Notes: generated by a model not told the origin, from the letters alone. A stretch of 48,581 bases of DNA from Paludibacter sp. (GCA_020049515.1 JAIFKQ010000030.1:1-48581), one strand, 5' to 3'; shown: positions 16,913-26,967, counted from the first letter of the stretch. Made by a program: numbers and translations.

Positions 16913-19270
16913 ATGAATAAGACATTAAATTTCGATATTTTAACGTTATTCTCTTCATTCGTTCAGTCACACATTGTACAAAAAGCGTGTTTATTTAGCA
17001 AAAAGGAATATATAGTACAATTCCTAAAAATACGTATATATATATTGATTCTACTTTGTTTTTCAATAAACAGGTTAGAATCTACGAACTACTATATTTC
17101 GAGTAGCATAGGCAATGACTCTCGAACAACTGCACAAGCACAAAGCCAACTCACTCCATGGCAATCTCTTACAAAATTAAACGCCTCTGTGAGCAGTTTC
17201 GTAGCCGGAGACTCCATTTTATTTAACCGAGGAGATGTGTTTTATGGATCTATATCTATTAACAAATCAGGCACAGCATCTTTGCATATTGTTTTTGGTG
17301 CTTATGGCTTTGGTGCAAAGCCGATAATAAGCGGACTTACGCGATTAACAAATTGGAGTAGTAAAGGAACCAACCTGTGGGAGTCAGATTGTTCGGCTGG
17401 CGGAGCTACAGTTAACAGTTTGTTAATCAACCATGTACCGCAACAGCTGGGCAGGTATCCCAATGATACCGATGCAAATAAAGGCTATCTGACGTTTGAG
17501 GGTCACGTTTCGAATACTCAAATTACAGATAATCAGTTGATGTCTTCACCAAATTGGACTGGCGCTGAATTAGTTATACGCAAAAATCATTGGATAATGG
17601 ACCGGGCTTTGATAACACAACATTCGGGTACTACGATAACCTACTCAGGCAGTTCGAGTTATGTACCAAACAATACTTGGGGCTATTTTATTCAGAATAG
17701 TCCGCTTACACTTAATAAGTATGGAGAATGGTATTATAACCCAAGTACAAAAAAAATGTTGCTATATACAAATTCAACGAATCCATCGGCTTTGAATATT
17801 GATGTTTCAACTATTGGAACGCTACTCACAATTAGTGGTACAAAATATCTTGATTTTAAGAATTTGGTATTAAAAGGCTCCAATACTTTAACCATTAACA
17901 TGGCCAATACGCAGAACATAAATATTATAGGTTGCGATATTGTTTCCTCTGGTCTAAATGCTATTACTGCTACCACTACTTCATATATTACGCTAGAAAA
18001 CAGCACCATAGTAAATACAAAAAACAATGCTTTATACCTTTCGTACAATTGCAATAATACAACAATACGTAATAATGTGATATCTAAAACTGGTATTATA
18101 GCAGGCGGAGGTACAAAGGGTGATGATACTTATCAGGCAATTACCATAAGAGGTAGCAATAATTTGATGGAATATAACACCATAGACAGCACTGGCTACA
18201 CGCCCATACGTTTTGAAGAAGGTGGATTAACAGTTGTGAAAAACAATTTTATATCCAACTTTGCCATGACAAAAGATGATGGTGGGGGTATTTATTCGTG
18301 GCGAGGTTGCAGTAATTCTCCAATTACAACCGTTAGTAAAATAACTAACAATATCATTATTAATGGTATAGGTGTAGCAGAGGGCACTAACAATCCAAAT
18401 TACAGATCGGTACATGGCATTTATATGGACGATAATGTGGCAAATATTGAGATTTCTGGAAATACCATTTCCAACATTCCAGAAGCAGGAATACACATAC
18501 ATAATGGGCATGAAATATCAATAACCAATAACACATCATTTAACAATGGAAAGCAATTTTATTTTCAATATGATGGTTGTACGGCCAGTGCCATGAGAAA
18601 TATTACGTCGAACAATAACATTTTATTTTCCAAAACTGCTAGTCAAACTATTATTGATACCTATACTACAGCCAATGATGTAAGCAGTTTTGGGGCGTTC
18701 GACTATAATTATTTCTGTCGTCCATCAAATGAAAGTTTGGGAATATTTGTGAATTTTAAAAACTATACTTTACCTCAATGGCAGACAAGTTTTAATAAAG
18801 ACAAAAACACTAGAATTACCCCAACTACCATGCCTAACCCTGAAACTTCAATACGATTTGAATATAATGCAACTAAAACGGCTAAGGTAATTTCACTCAT
18901 TGACAACTATATAGATGTGAAAAATAACAAATATAGCGGTTCAATTACTTTGCAACCTTTTACATCCATTATACTTCTACGTCAATCCATTACTACTGAA
19001 ATCGATAATCCGATTGCTCACAACATCGATTTTAATGCTTTTCCTAATCCAATAAACAATTTATTTGTGTTGCAATTTGATGCTCCTACGCTCGAAACAT
19101 TACAGGTTGAATTATATAACATGCAAGGACAGAAAAGTTGGAGTGAAGTATTGCCAATTGAAACTATTTCCAAACAATTTAACATAGAAAAAGTACCAAA
19201 TGGAATGTATCTATTGGTGTTGAAAGGGAAAAAATTATCTCAAACAAAAAAGGTAATTGTAAGTAAATAA
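16913..19270 (+). CDS. T9SS-secreted right-handed parallel beta-helix protein (copy 2)
   Basis: The 785-residue protein is a close paralogue of the gene at 13635. Segments such as SPNWTGAELVIRKNHWI and NFAMTKDDGGGIYSWRGC are nearly the same in both, and the resemblance is visible in the DNA. After the helix, residues about 700-785 form a type A T9SS sorting domain (FNAFPNPINNLFVLQF, VPNGMYLLVL, KKVIVSK), so it should be exported across the outer membrane and attached or released. The apparent signal peptide starts only near residue 40 (KIRIYILILLCFSIN); the 16913 ATG leaves an unusually long N-terminal extension, and no later ATG is suitable. Enzymatic activity is unassigned. Confidence 0.83.
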   Translation: MNKTLNFDILTLFSSFVQSHIVQKACLFSKKEYIVQFLKIRIYILILLCFSINRLESTNYYISSSIGNDSRTTAQAQSQLTPWQSLTKLNASVSSFVAGDSILFNRGDVFYGSISINKSGTASLHIVFGAYGFGAKPIISGLTRLTNWSSKGTNLWESDCSAGGATVNSLLINHVPQQLGRYPNDTDANKGYLTFEGHVSNTQITDNQLMSSPNWTGAELVIRKNHWIMDRALITQHSGTTITYSGSSSYVPNNTWGYFIQNSPLTLNKYGEWYYNPSTKKMLLYTNSTNPSALNIDVSTIGTLLTISGTKYLDFKNLVLKGSNTLTINMANTQNINIIGCDIVSSGLNAITATTTSYITLENSTIVNTKNNALYLSYNCNNTTIRNNVISKTGIIAGGGTKGDDTYQAITIRGSNNLMEYNTIDSTGYTPIRFEEGGLTVVKNNFISNFAMTKDDGGGIYSWRGCSNSPITTVSKITNNIIINGIGVAEGTNNPNYRSVHGIYMDDNVANIEISGNTISNIPEAGIHIHNGHEISITNNTSFNNGKQFYFQYDGCTASAMRNITSNNNILFSKTASQTIIDTYTTANDVSSFGAFDYNYFCRPSNESLGIFVNFKNYTLPQWQTSFNKDKNTRITPTTMPNPETSIRFEYNATKTAKVISLIDNYIDVKNNKYSGSITLQPFTSIILLRQSITTEIDNPIAHNIDFNAFPNPINNLFVLQFDAPTLETLQVELYNMQGQKSWSEVLPIETISKQFNIEKVPNGMYLLVLKGKKLSQTKKVIVSK

Positions 19271-19370
19271 GATAAAACAAAAATACAAATGGGCATGCAT
19301 AATGCTTAATTTTTAAAAGTGTGATAAAACTAAATAAATTTACGTTTAAATTTTATCAGTTCAAATAATA

Positions 19371-19415
19371 GCCTAAATAACAGTCTAAATATCTGTTATT
19401 TAGGCTTTTTTATTT
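19371..19415 (+). terminator. Rho-independent terminator after beta-helix gene 2
   Basis: A perfect 13-bp stem, GCCTAAATAACAG and CTGTTATTTAGGC, with a 9-nt loop, is followed directly by a T-rich run. Confidence 0.93.
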
Positions 19416-19902
19416 TAAGAATAAAAAAACACAAACTTATAAAAAAGAAAAATGGCATAATGATAAACCCTCATATTAAATTCAGTTTTTAAAGGGTTTA
19501 CTCCCATTTATTTTTAGGGTTATAACTATAAATAGTGTATGGTTCAATACCTAATTTTGTTGCAAGTTATACAAGTAATAAAAATCATAACTATTTCTGT
19601 GTTAATTTAAAAACCCGATAGCTATCTGGTTGAAAATTGTGTGCAGCAACAACTTAATAATAATTCAATACGACACAAATTGCCTAACATTACATTAGTT
19701 TTGAAAGAATAAAAAATGTTTTGCATTGAATCTGAATTATTCAGTAAGTCTTAATAAGCACATTATTAAAGCTTTAAATATACATAAATTAGCACATTGT
19801 ACTTACTAACATCACGCAATACTATTTGATTATCAAGAACTTTAAGATTAGAATATAATTATACTTTAAATAAAACAACAACCCTTTATTGAAAATAACA
19901 AT
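19416..19902. other. Gene-free region before the main polysaccharide cluster
   Basis: About 490 bp with no ORF. It contains a 7-bp inverted repeat (AAACCCT 19465-19471, AGGGTTT 19493-19499), the recurring AGGGTTTACTCCC string and a partial CCCGATAGCTATCTGG palindrome at 19613-19628. It presumably carries the cluster promoter, but I found no clear -7/-33 pair. Confidence 0.5.
19613..19628. repeat. Partial copy of the CCCGATAGCTATCGGG palindrome
   Basis: CCCGATAGCTATCTGG differs by one base from a perfect palindrome and shares the ATAGCTATC core with the repeat at 13413-13450. Confidence 0.4.
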
Positions 19903-20724
19903 ATGAAATATATGAAACAAATAATAGGCTTTTTGGCAATTTTCAGTATGCTTCTATTCATATCATGTTCAGAAGTGAAAAATATTGCTTATCTCCAAAA
20001 AAGTGAAAAATCAAAAAACATTGCCATTGCACAAAATCAATCTACTGCTTTTTACAACATGCGTATAAAGCCTAAAGACATTTTGAGCATTACTGTGGTA
20101 TCATCAGAGCCCGAAGCTTCAAAGCATTACAATTTAACCGTACCTGAAATTGGGGATCAAAATATGGCAGTTAGTTTATATTCTCAGCCTAGTTTGCAAA
20201 CCTACATTGTGGATAACGATGGAAATATACACTTCCCTGTTTTAGGAATACTAAAAATTAGCTCACTCACTTGTAGTGAATTAGAAGCAATGCTGCAAAA
20301 AAAAATGGCATCGTCTTTTAGTACAGAGCGTCCAATAATCACCATTCGTATAATAAATTATGTAGTAAATATTTTGGGTGAAGTTTCCAAACCAGGCAGA
20401 TACACAACTCAGAATGAACGATTAACGATATTTGAGGCGCTAGCCAATGCGGGTGATTTAACCATATATGGACGGCGGGAAAATGTAAAAATACTACGCG
20501 AAAATGCCAACGGTGTAAAAACAATCATAAACGTGAATTTAAATGATGAAAACATCATCAATTCTGAAGGGTATTTTCTGGAACAAAACGATGTGGTGTA
20601 TGTAGAGCCTAATAAAACAAAATCGAAGGATTCTAAAGTTGGAACAATTGATAACCTCAGTGTTTCAGCCATGTATATACTAATTTCAATTACCAGTCTT
20701 GTTGTCACTTTGCTTAAAAAATAA
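19903..20724 (+). CDS. Polysaccharide export lipoprotein, Wza-like (copy 3)
   Basis: The 273-residue protein has a lipoprotein signal with lipobox FISC (Cys about 22). The Poly_export domain starts at YNMRIKPKDILSITVVSSEP, with the DGNIHFPVLGILKISSLT segment near residue 107. A SLBB-like domain (VNILGEVSKPGRYTTQNERLTIFEAL) and a C-terminal hydrophobic anchor follow. It is more typical of the Bacteroidota Wza family than copies 1 and 2, keeping VLGEV and the PGRY turn. It is followed 18 bp later by its own Wzc and would form the export channel of the main cluster. Confidence 0.92.
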   Translation: MKYMKQIIGFLAIFSMLLFISCSEVKNIAYLQKSEKSKNIAIAQNQSTAFYNMRIKPKDILSITVVSSEPEASKHYNLTVPEIGDQNMAVSLYSQPSLQTYIVDNDGNIHFPVLGILKISSLTCSELEAMLQKKMASSFSTERPIITIRIINYVVNILGEVSKPGRYTTQNERLTIFEALANAGDLTIYGRRENVKILRENANGVKTIINVNLNDENIINSEGYFLEQNDVVYVEPNKTKSKDSKVGTIDNLSVSAMYILISITSLVVTLLKK

Positions 20725-20742
20725 TATAATATAGTGAAACTT

Positions 20743-23100
20743 ATGAATAATTACACCGACTCTGAAGAAATTTACGAAAAACCAATTGATGTAGTTGGTC
20801 AATTTCTTAAATATGTATTGAACTGGAAATGGTTTTTGTTATCTATGATAGTAAGTATAGGTATTTCAGTGATTTATCTAAAACTTTCAACAGCAATTTA
20901 CGAAGTTAAAACAACTGTATTACTTAAAGATGATAAAAAAGGAGGTGGAATTCCAGAACTGAATGTGTTGAAAGAAATCGGGGTGATAGATGTGAAAAAT
21001 AATGTAGATAACGAACTGGAAGTATTAAAAACAGTGGCGCTTGCCGAACGCGTTATTCGGGATTTAAAACTTTATGTAGGATATGAGAAAATAGGATATT
21101 TCAAAAATGACATTTTATATGGAAGTAATTGTCCCATAAGTATTTCGCTATCTGATGCAGTACTTAGTAATATGAAAAACAACATTGAATTTGAAGTAAA
21201 TATGCATCCACGAGGAGCATTAATATTTACGGGAACTTACTACGATAATGAATATAAAATAAAAGTACCTCCAACTGAAAATGAAGTTATGCTGCCCTTT
21301 GGTAGGGTTTATTTCAAGGTTGGCGATTTTAAACCAATTGAAAGTATGGCCATAAAAGTTACAATACAAAACCCAGCAGAAGTGGCAGAAACGATGTTGA
21401 AAAATATAACGATGGAACTAACGACGAAAAATACATCTGTAGTGAATATTGTGTTAACTACTTCGAGTATTCAGCTTGGAAAAGACTTTTTGGAACGATT
21501 AATAGAGGAGTACAACAATGAAGATGTTAATGAACAGCGACTTATGGCTGCTAATACTGCCGGATTTATAGATAATCGACTTATACAATTAACAAAAGAG
21601 CTGAATGATGTAGAATCGCAAGTAGAGAATTATAAACAAGAACAAGGTTTGACAAGCATTAACTCGGAGGCCAACATGTATATACAACAAACTGGGGCTT
21701 ATGAACAAAAACTGCTTGAAGTGGAAACTCAATTGGCCATTGTAACTGATATTGACGAATATATTCACAAAAAAGAGAACCGATTACAATTACTTCCAAC
21801 TAATACAGGCATTAAAAGTGAAAGTTTAAGTACCTTAATATCAGAATACAACAAATTATTACTTGAACGCAGGCGCTTGTCACGGATTGCATCCAACTCC
21901 AATCAAGCAATGTTAACATTAAATGAGAAAATTGAATCTATGATTAGTAGCATTTGGTCAACCGTTCGGAGCGAAAGAGGAAGTTGGGAAATAGCAAGGC
22001 AAGATTTACTTGGAAAAAACCGGCAAAATACGGTTCGAATTCAAGCTATTCCTCGCCAAGAAAGAGAATATACAGAAATAAAACGGCAACAAAATATCAA
22101 GGAAGCCCTGTTTTTATATCTGCTACAGAAAAAAGAAGAAAATTATGTGAAAATATCTATGATTGAACCAAAATCTAAAATGATAGACAAAGCGAGAAGT
22201 GATGGTAATCCTATTTCGCCCAAGAAGTCATTAGTTCTATTGTTAGCCTTCGTGTTAGGATTGGTGCTACCAATAATAGGCATAAATATATATGATTTAC
22301 TGCGGTATGAAATAGAAAATAAGGAGGAGTTGGAGAAACTTTCAATCGTTCCAGTATTGGGTGAAATACTGAAAAGTTCACATTTAACCAATGTTGTTAT
22401 TCAAGAAAAAAACACAGACAGTTTTTCAGAAATGATTCGTCTGCTGCGTACAAATTTATTATTTATACTTGATAACAAAGAAAAGAAAGTTATCAATATA
22501 TTATCGAGCAGCCAAGGGGAAGGAAAGACATTTACAACTATAAATTTGGGTTTAAGTTTGGCGCTATTAGATAAAAAAGTATTGATAATTGGGTTGGATA
22601 TTCGCAAACCTAAACTTGGAGAATACATGGGATTAGAAAATGAGCAGGGCATAACTTTGTTTTTGTCGGGTAATTTATCGCAGAAAAAACTCATAAAACC
22701 TTCTGGAATCCACCCAAATTTATCTATTATAACAGCAGGACCAACACCTCCAAATCCAAATGAGTTATTGGCTAAACCACTGCTGGACAACCTAATGACA
22801 GAACTCCGCGATGAGTACGATTATATAATTTTGGATACGGCTCCAGTGGGATTAGTATCTGACAGTTTAGTTATCAATCGGTTTGCCGACGTTAGTTTAT
22901 ATATTGTAAGGGTGGCATTTACACATAAAAAAGACGTAGAAAATGCTACTATCCTTTACAATAGCAAAAAAATAAACAACATGTATTTTGTACTTAATGG
23001 TTCCGAAGAAAATAGAAATACATATCGGTATGGTTACGGCAAAAAAAACAGATATGGATATGGAAATGAATCAGAAAAAGCGCCAAAAAACAAGAAATAA
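20743..23100 (+). CDS. Wzc-like tyrosine autokinase / chain-length regulator (copy 2)
   Basis: The preferred ATG at 20743 gives 785 residues; the track's GTG at 20734 adds only three. The build is a Wzz domain with a membrane segment near residue 30, a long coiled-coil periplasmic part, a second membrane segment (LVLLLAFVLGLVLPIIGI) and a BY-kinase. Walker A is SSSQGEGKT (about residue 588) and Walker B is YIILDTAP (about 695). Walker A' reads LIIGLDIRKP, with Gly where copy 1 has the first Asp. The C-terminus holds the Tyr cluster YRYGYGKKNRYGYG. It overlaps the flippase start by one base (TAATG). Confidence 0.92.
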   Translation: MNNYTDSEEIYEKPIDVVGQFLKYVLNWKWFLLSMIVSIGISVIYLKLSTAIYEVKTTVLLKDDKKGGGIPELNVLKEIGVIDVKNNVDNELEVLKTVALAERVIRDLKLYVGYEKIGYFKNDILYGSNCPISISLSDAVLSNMKNNIEFEVNMHPRGALIFTGTYYDNEYKIKVPPTENEVMLPFGRVYFKVGDFKPIESMAIKVTIQNPAEVAETMLKNITMELTTKNTSVVNIVLTTSSIQLGKDFLERLIEEYNNEDVNEQRLMAANTAGFIDNRLIQLTKELNDVESQVENYKQEQGLTSINSEANMYIQQTGAYEQKLLEVETQLAIVTDIDEYIHKKENRLQLLPTNTGIKSESLSTLISEYNKLLLERRRLSRIASNSNQAMLTLNEKIESMISSIWSTVRSERGSWEIARQDLLGKNRQNTVRIQAIPRQEREYTEIKRQQNIKEALFLYLLQKKEENYVKISMIEPKSKMIDKARSDGNPISPKKSLVLLLAFVLGLVLPIIGINIYDLLRYEIENKEELEKLSIVPVLGEILKSSHLTNVVIQEKNTDSFSEMIRLLRTNLLFILDNKEKKVINILSSSQGEGKTFTTINLGLSLALLDKKVLIIGLDIRKPKLGEYMGLENEQGITLFLSGNLSQKKLIKPSGIHPNLSIITAGPTPPNPNELLAKPLLDNLMTELRDEYDYIILDTAPVGLVSDSLVINRFADVSLYIVRVAFTHKKDVENATILYNSKKINNMYFVLNGSEENRNTYRYGYGKKNRYGYGNESEKAPKNKK

Positions 23101-24485
23101 TGATAGTAACCAAGTACTTGCCAAAAAGCATTAATGACTACTACGATGGCTTCTTTGTAAAAGGGCATCCTCGAAGTTTAGAAGCAAAAAGGAACATCGC
23201 AGGATCATTTTTAATAAAGGGGGTAAGTATTGCAATAAGTTTGGTTATGGTTCCCATGACAATTAATTATGTAAATCCCTCCCAATATGGCATTTGGCTC
23301 ACATTAAGCTCAATTATTGCCTGGGTAAGTTTTTTTGATATTGGATTTACTAATGGGTTTAGAAATAAATTTGCAATTGCACTGTCGGAAGGAAATACTT
23401 TGCTGGCTCGACATTATGTGAGCACTACATATTTAACATTAAGTGCCATTTTTGTCACTGTTTGGATACTGTTTTGTATATCAAATTTTTGGATTGATTG
23501 GGGCAGTATTCTAAATATCGACAGTGTTGCAGCTTCAGAAGTTAGTATAGTGGCAATTATTGTGTTTACATATTTTTGCATGCAGTTTGTACTCAAAATT
23601 CTAACTACAATTATTACAGCCGATCAAAAGCCAGCAACAGCCTCATTGATAGACACATTAAGTCAAATTCTATCGCTTGTATTGATATTTCTACTCACAA
23701 AATACACAAGGGGCTCGTTAATAAATCTTTCAATTGCACTAAGCGTATCACCCATTATTGTACTAGTAATTGCCAGTTTTTGGTTTTTCAGTCATAATTA
23801 CAAAGCATACAAACCTTCTCTAAAATTCGCAAAATTCAACTATATAAAAGACCTTCTAAATCTGGGTTTTATATTTTTTATAATTCAAATTGCAGGAATT
23901 ATTCAGTATCAGACAACAAATTTTTTAATTGCTCATTATTTTGGAACTTATGAGGTAACCTCCTATAATATTGCATATAAATACTTTTCGGTTTTAGGTA
24001 TGGCATTTTCCATTTTAATACTTCCATTTTGGTCGGCAGTAACAGAAGCATATCAAAAATCGGACATAACATGGATTATAGAGGCAAAAAATAAATACTT
24101 AAAAATATGGATGCTGCTTCTAATATTTGGTTTATCAATGCTTGTAATGTCGTCGCGCGTTTACGACCTTTGGATAGGGAAAGCGGTGGTAAACATTCCG
24201 TTTCAAGTAAGTTTATGGACCTTTATTTTTACTATATCTGCTGCATTTACAAGTATTTATGTATCTATAACCAATGGAATTGGCGCTATTAGACTACAGT
24301 TTTACATTTGTATGATTTCACCGGTCATATTTTTAGGTACATCATATCTATTTATAAAATACTTTTCGTGGGGAATAACTTCAATATTAATTGCATCGGT
24401 ACTTTCTAATATCAATGGAATAATAGTAGCTCCAATTCAATGTAATAAAATTTTGAAAGGACAGAAAGGAATTTGGATAAAATGA
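23100..24485 (+). CDS. Wzx-like polysaccharide flippase
   Basis: A 461-residue integral membrane protein with about twelve to fourteen hydrophobic helices, of the MATE/MOP-like polysaccharide transporter type. The early segment VPMTINYVNPSQYGIWLTLSS and FDIGFTNGFRNKFA are typical of Wzx-type proteins. It would flip the lipid-linked repeat unit to the periplasmic face for Wzy. The start ATG overlaps the wzc stop by one base, indicating translational coupling. The substrate sugar cannot be predicted. Confidence 0.88.
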   Translation: MIVTKYLPKSINDYYDGFFVKGHPRSLEAKRNIAGSFLIKGVSIAISLVMVPMTINYVNPSQYGIWLTLSSIIAWVSFFDIGFTNGFRNKFAIALSEGNTLLARHYVSTTYLTLSAIFVTVWILFCISNFWIDWGSILNIDSVAASEVSIVAIIVFTYFCMQFVLKILTTIITADQKPATASLIDTLSQILSLVLIFLLTKYTRGSLINLSIALSVSPIIVLVIASFWFFSHNYKAYKPSLKFAKFNYIKDLLNLGFIFFIIQIAGIIQYQTTNFLIAHYFGTYEVTSYNIAYKYFSVLGMAFSILILPFWSAVTEAYQKSDITWIIEAKNKYLKIWMLLLIFGLSMLVMSSRVYDLWIGKAVVNIPFQVSLWTFIFTISAAFTSIYVSITNGIGAIRLQFYICMISPVIFLGTSYLFIKYFSWGITSILIASVLSNINGIIVAPIQCNKILKGQKGIWIK

Positions 24486-24493
24486 AAAATTTC

Positions 24494-24522
24494 GAGTATA
24501 AAATACAGAGTATTTTATACTC
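24494..24522. repeat. Perfect 12-bp hairpin between flippase and glycosyltransferase genes
   Basis: GAGTATAAAATA-CAGAG-TATTTTATACTC lies 9 bp after the flippase stop. On the plus strand A-rich DNA follows rather than a T-run, so it is more likely an mRNA stability or processing hairpin than a terminator. Confidence 0.5.
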
Positions 24523-24541
24523 AAAATAAATACAAAAAAAA

Positions 24542-25621
24542 ATGAACATATTATTTGATCATCAAGCATTTGGTCCCAGATTTGGAGGTATAGCTCGTTA
24601 TCATTACGAGCTTTTAAAGGGTTTACAAAAACACGAACATGAAGCATATATTTCAAGCATTTTTTCCGAAAATGAGTATCTTCTGAACGATAAACAATTT
24701 AACATGCTCCATCCGTTGGCAAACAAAAGATTTTATGGCAGTTATCAATTATTGGAGCTATTTGAAACTATAAATAAACATTTTTCCATTCGCAATATAA
24801 AAAAAAAACAATTCGACATTTTTCATCCTACTTATTATTCACCATATTTTCTCAAAAAACTCAACAAACCATTTGTATTGACTGTGCATGATTTCGTACA
24901 CGAAAAATATGATAAAACAAATAAAGATGTAGCAAACAAAAGGTTATTAATAGAAAAAGCTGACAAAATAATTGCTATAAGTGAAAACACCAAAGCAGAT
25001 ATAATTGAATACTACCGAGCGCCGGAGGCTAAAATTAAGGTTGTGTATCATGGGTACCACAAACCAAACATAAATGAATACACTGAAAGCGAGTTCGCAA
25101 ATTATATTTTATTTGTAGGTAAAAGAAATGGGTACAAAAATTTTGAGCGATTTATAAAAGTAATTTCTAGGTTATTTTCTAACTATAATTCGTTAAAATT
25201 AATATGTACCGGCAATCCATTTAACGAATATGAAATTGAACTTATAGCAGAATTAAATATAACAAATCAAATAGTTCAAATTTCGGCAGACGAAAATACG
25301 CTAAATACCTTATACAAAAATGCGATAATGTTGGTATTTCCATCACTATATGAGGGATTTGGAATGCCAATACTAGAAGCATTTGCCAATAATTGTCCAA
25401 TTTGTATTAGTAATACTAGTTGCTTTCCGGAAATAGCACAGAATGCTGCCGAATACTTCGACCCGTTTTCGGAAGATTCGATGTACGAAGCAATACATAA
25501 AGTTTTGAATAACGAAAATATAAAAGCAGAATTAATTAGAAATGGACAAAAAAGATTATTAAACTTTTCGTGGGAAAAAACAACTAAAGAAACCATCGAA
25601 GTTTATCATAGTTTATTGTAA
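24542..25621 (+). CDS. GT4-family glycosyltransferase
   Basis: The 359-residue GT-B protein belongs to the GT4 (glycosyltransferase group 1) family. The N-terminal glycine loop is in GPRFGGIARYHYELLKGL. The C-terminal donor-binding domain has FVGKRNGYKNF and the E-x7-E motif in YEGFGMPILEAFANNCPI. These enzymes are retaining and usually use nucleotide sugars such as UDP- or GDP-hexoses in the cytoplasm. It follows the flippase by 56 bp and precedes the polymerase gene. Donor and linkage are unknown. Confidence 0.9.
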   Translation: MNILFDHQAFGPRFGGIARYHYELLKGLQKHEHEAYISSIFSENEYLLNDKQFNMLHPLANKRFYGSYQLLELFETINKHFSIRNIKKKQFDIFHPTYYSPYFLKKLNKPFVLTVHDFVHEKYDKTNKDVANKRLLIEKADKIIAISENTKADIIEYYRAPEAKIKVVYHGYHKPNINEYTESEFANYILFVGKRNGYKNFERFIKVISRLFSNYNSLKLICTGNPFNEYEIELIAELNITNQIVQISADENTLNTLYKNAIMLVFPSLYEGFGMPILEAFANNCPICISNTSCFPEIAQNAAEYFDPFSEDSMYEAIHKVLNNENIKAELIRNGQKRLLNFSWEKTTKETIEVYHSLL

Positions 25622-25653
25622 TACAACGATTTAAAAAATAAAAGAACAATAAA

Positions 25654-26910
25654 ATGGCTCTAATAAATAAACATATAAAACCAAACAATTTAGAGAAACA
25701 AGAAAAGTATTTAAATATTTTTTGGGCAGGGTTTATTATTTATACCCTAAGTAATATTTTCTCTACTACAGGTAAGTTTGACTATGTGGTACTACAGGGC
25801 ATTCAATCACTTGGATTATTGATAATTATTTTTCCATTAAAAAATTTGATACGTTTACAATTTACAAATAAGTACTTACGGATAGTTTATATGTGTTATT
25901 TATGTTGGACATGGTTGGTAGTGATTAGAGGATTTTCATTCGACTATGTATTTATCAAATTCATGCTCTTTGATGCTAAGTTTGGCATGCTACCCTATTT
26001 TGCACCGTTAATTTTATTGTTTCATAAAAATCAATTATTTTACAAAAAACTATTTGATGTAATAATCATACTTTCAGCATTTTATATCGTTTATGATATT
26101 CTTTTTATTTCAGAATTACTCAATTCAGACCGTGAAAGTTATTTAAGTACTAGCATTGTGGAACACTCAACACAATTAAGTATATCGGCTGGTTTTATAC
26201 TACTCACTTACCGTTATCATTCATTTAAAATAAACATATTTTCTATACTCGTAATTCTAGCCACGCTATATTTTGTAGTATTTAGAGCACGTAGAGGACT
26301 TGTTTTCATATACTTAACTATTTCATGTTTTTCATATATTATCTATTTACTTTATTCAAATAAAAAATACTTGGTAGTAATATCATCAATTTTGATATTA
26401 TTTATTGGCTTCGACACGGTAAAAGCTAACCTTCAAAACAGGCATTATGGGGCTTTAAGCTTTTTGCTCGAGCGCGGTATTGAAGATACAAGAACGGGAG
26501 TAGAAAAGTCATTTTACGCAGATATGAAAACTGCTGACTGGATAGTTGGAAAAAGTATAAATGGTAAATATTTCAGTCCTGGCATAGAGGAGAATCAAAT
26601 GACCAATTACAGATACGCTATAGAAACAGGATATTTACAAATAATTCTCAGAGGCGGAATTATCAGTCTTATTCTAATTTTGATGATTGCAGTGCCAGCC
26701 ATTTTTCTTAGTTTTTTCTATGCGCGAAATTTATTATCAAAAGCAGCAGGAATATGGATATTACTGTGGCTATTCTATTTATATCCAGCAACAATGGAAT
26801 CATTTTCACTCTATTATCTAATTTTCTGGATTTCAATAGGAATATGCTATTCAAAATATACGAGAAATTTACCAGAGAAATCAGTGTTAAATAAATATCA
26901 AAATCTATAA
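25654..26910 (+). CDS. Wzy-like O-antigen/polysaccharide polymerase
   Basis: The 418-residue protein has about ten to twelve hydrophobic helices. The long periplasmic loop near residues 265-320 (YGALSFLLERGIEDTRTG... YRYAIETGYLQIILRGG) is typical of the polymerase/ligase superfamily. Sequence conservation in Wzy is poor, so the call rests on topology, this loop and its place between glycosyltransferases. It would join lipid-linked repeat units in the periplasm. A ligase function is possible but less likely in this context. Confidence 0.75.
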   Translation: MALINKHIKPNNLEKQEKYLNIFWAGFIIYTLSNIFSTTGKFDYVVLQGIQSLGLLIIIFPLKNLIRLQFTNKYLRIVYMCYLCWTWLVVIRGFSFDYVFIKFMLFDAKFGMLPYFAPLILLFHKNQLFYKKLFDVIIILSAFYIVYDILFISELLNSDRESYLSTSIVEHSTQLSISAGFILLTYRYHSFKINIFSILVILATLYFVVFRARRGLVFIYLTISCFSYIIYLLYSNKKYLVVISSILILFIGFDTVKANLQNRHYGALSFLLERGIEDTRTGVEKSFYADMKTADWIVGKSINGKYFSPGIEENQMTNYRYAIETGYLQIILRGGIISLILILMIAVPAIFLSFFYARNLLSKAAGIWILLWLFYLYPATMESFSLYYLIFWISIGICYSKYTRNLPEKSVLNKYQNL

Positions 26911-26967
26911 TAATACTATGTTACGCTTATTTCCTAAAATCAATAGAATCATAAAACTCTAATCAAT

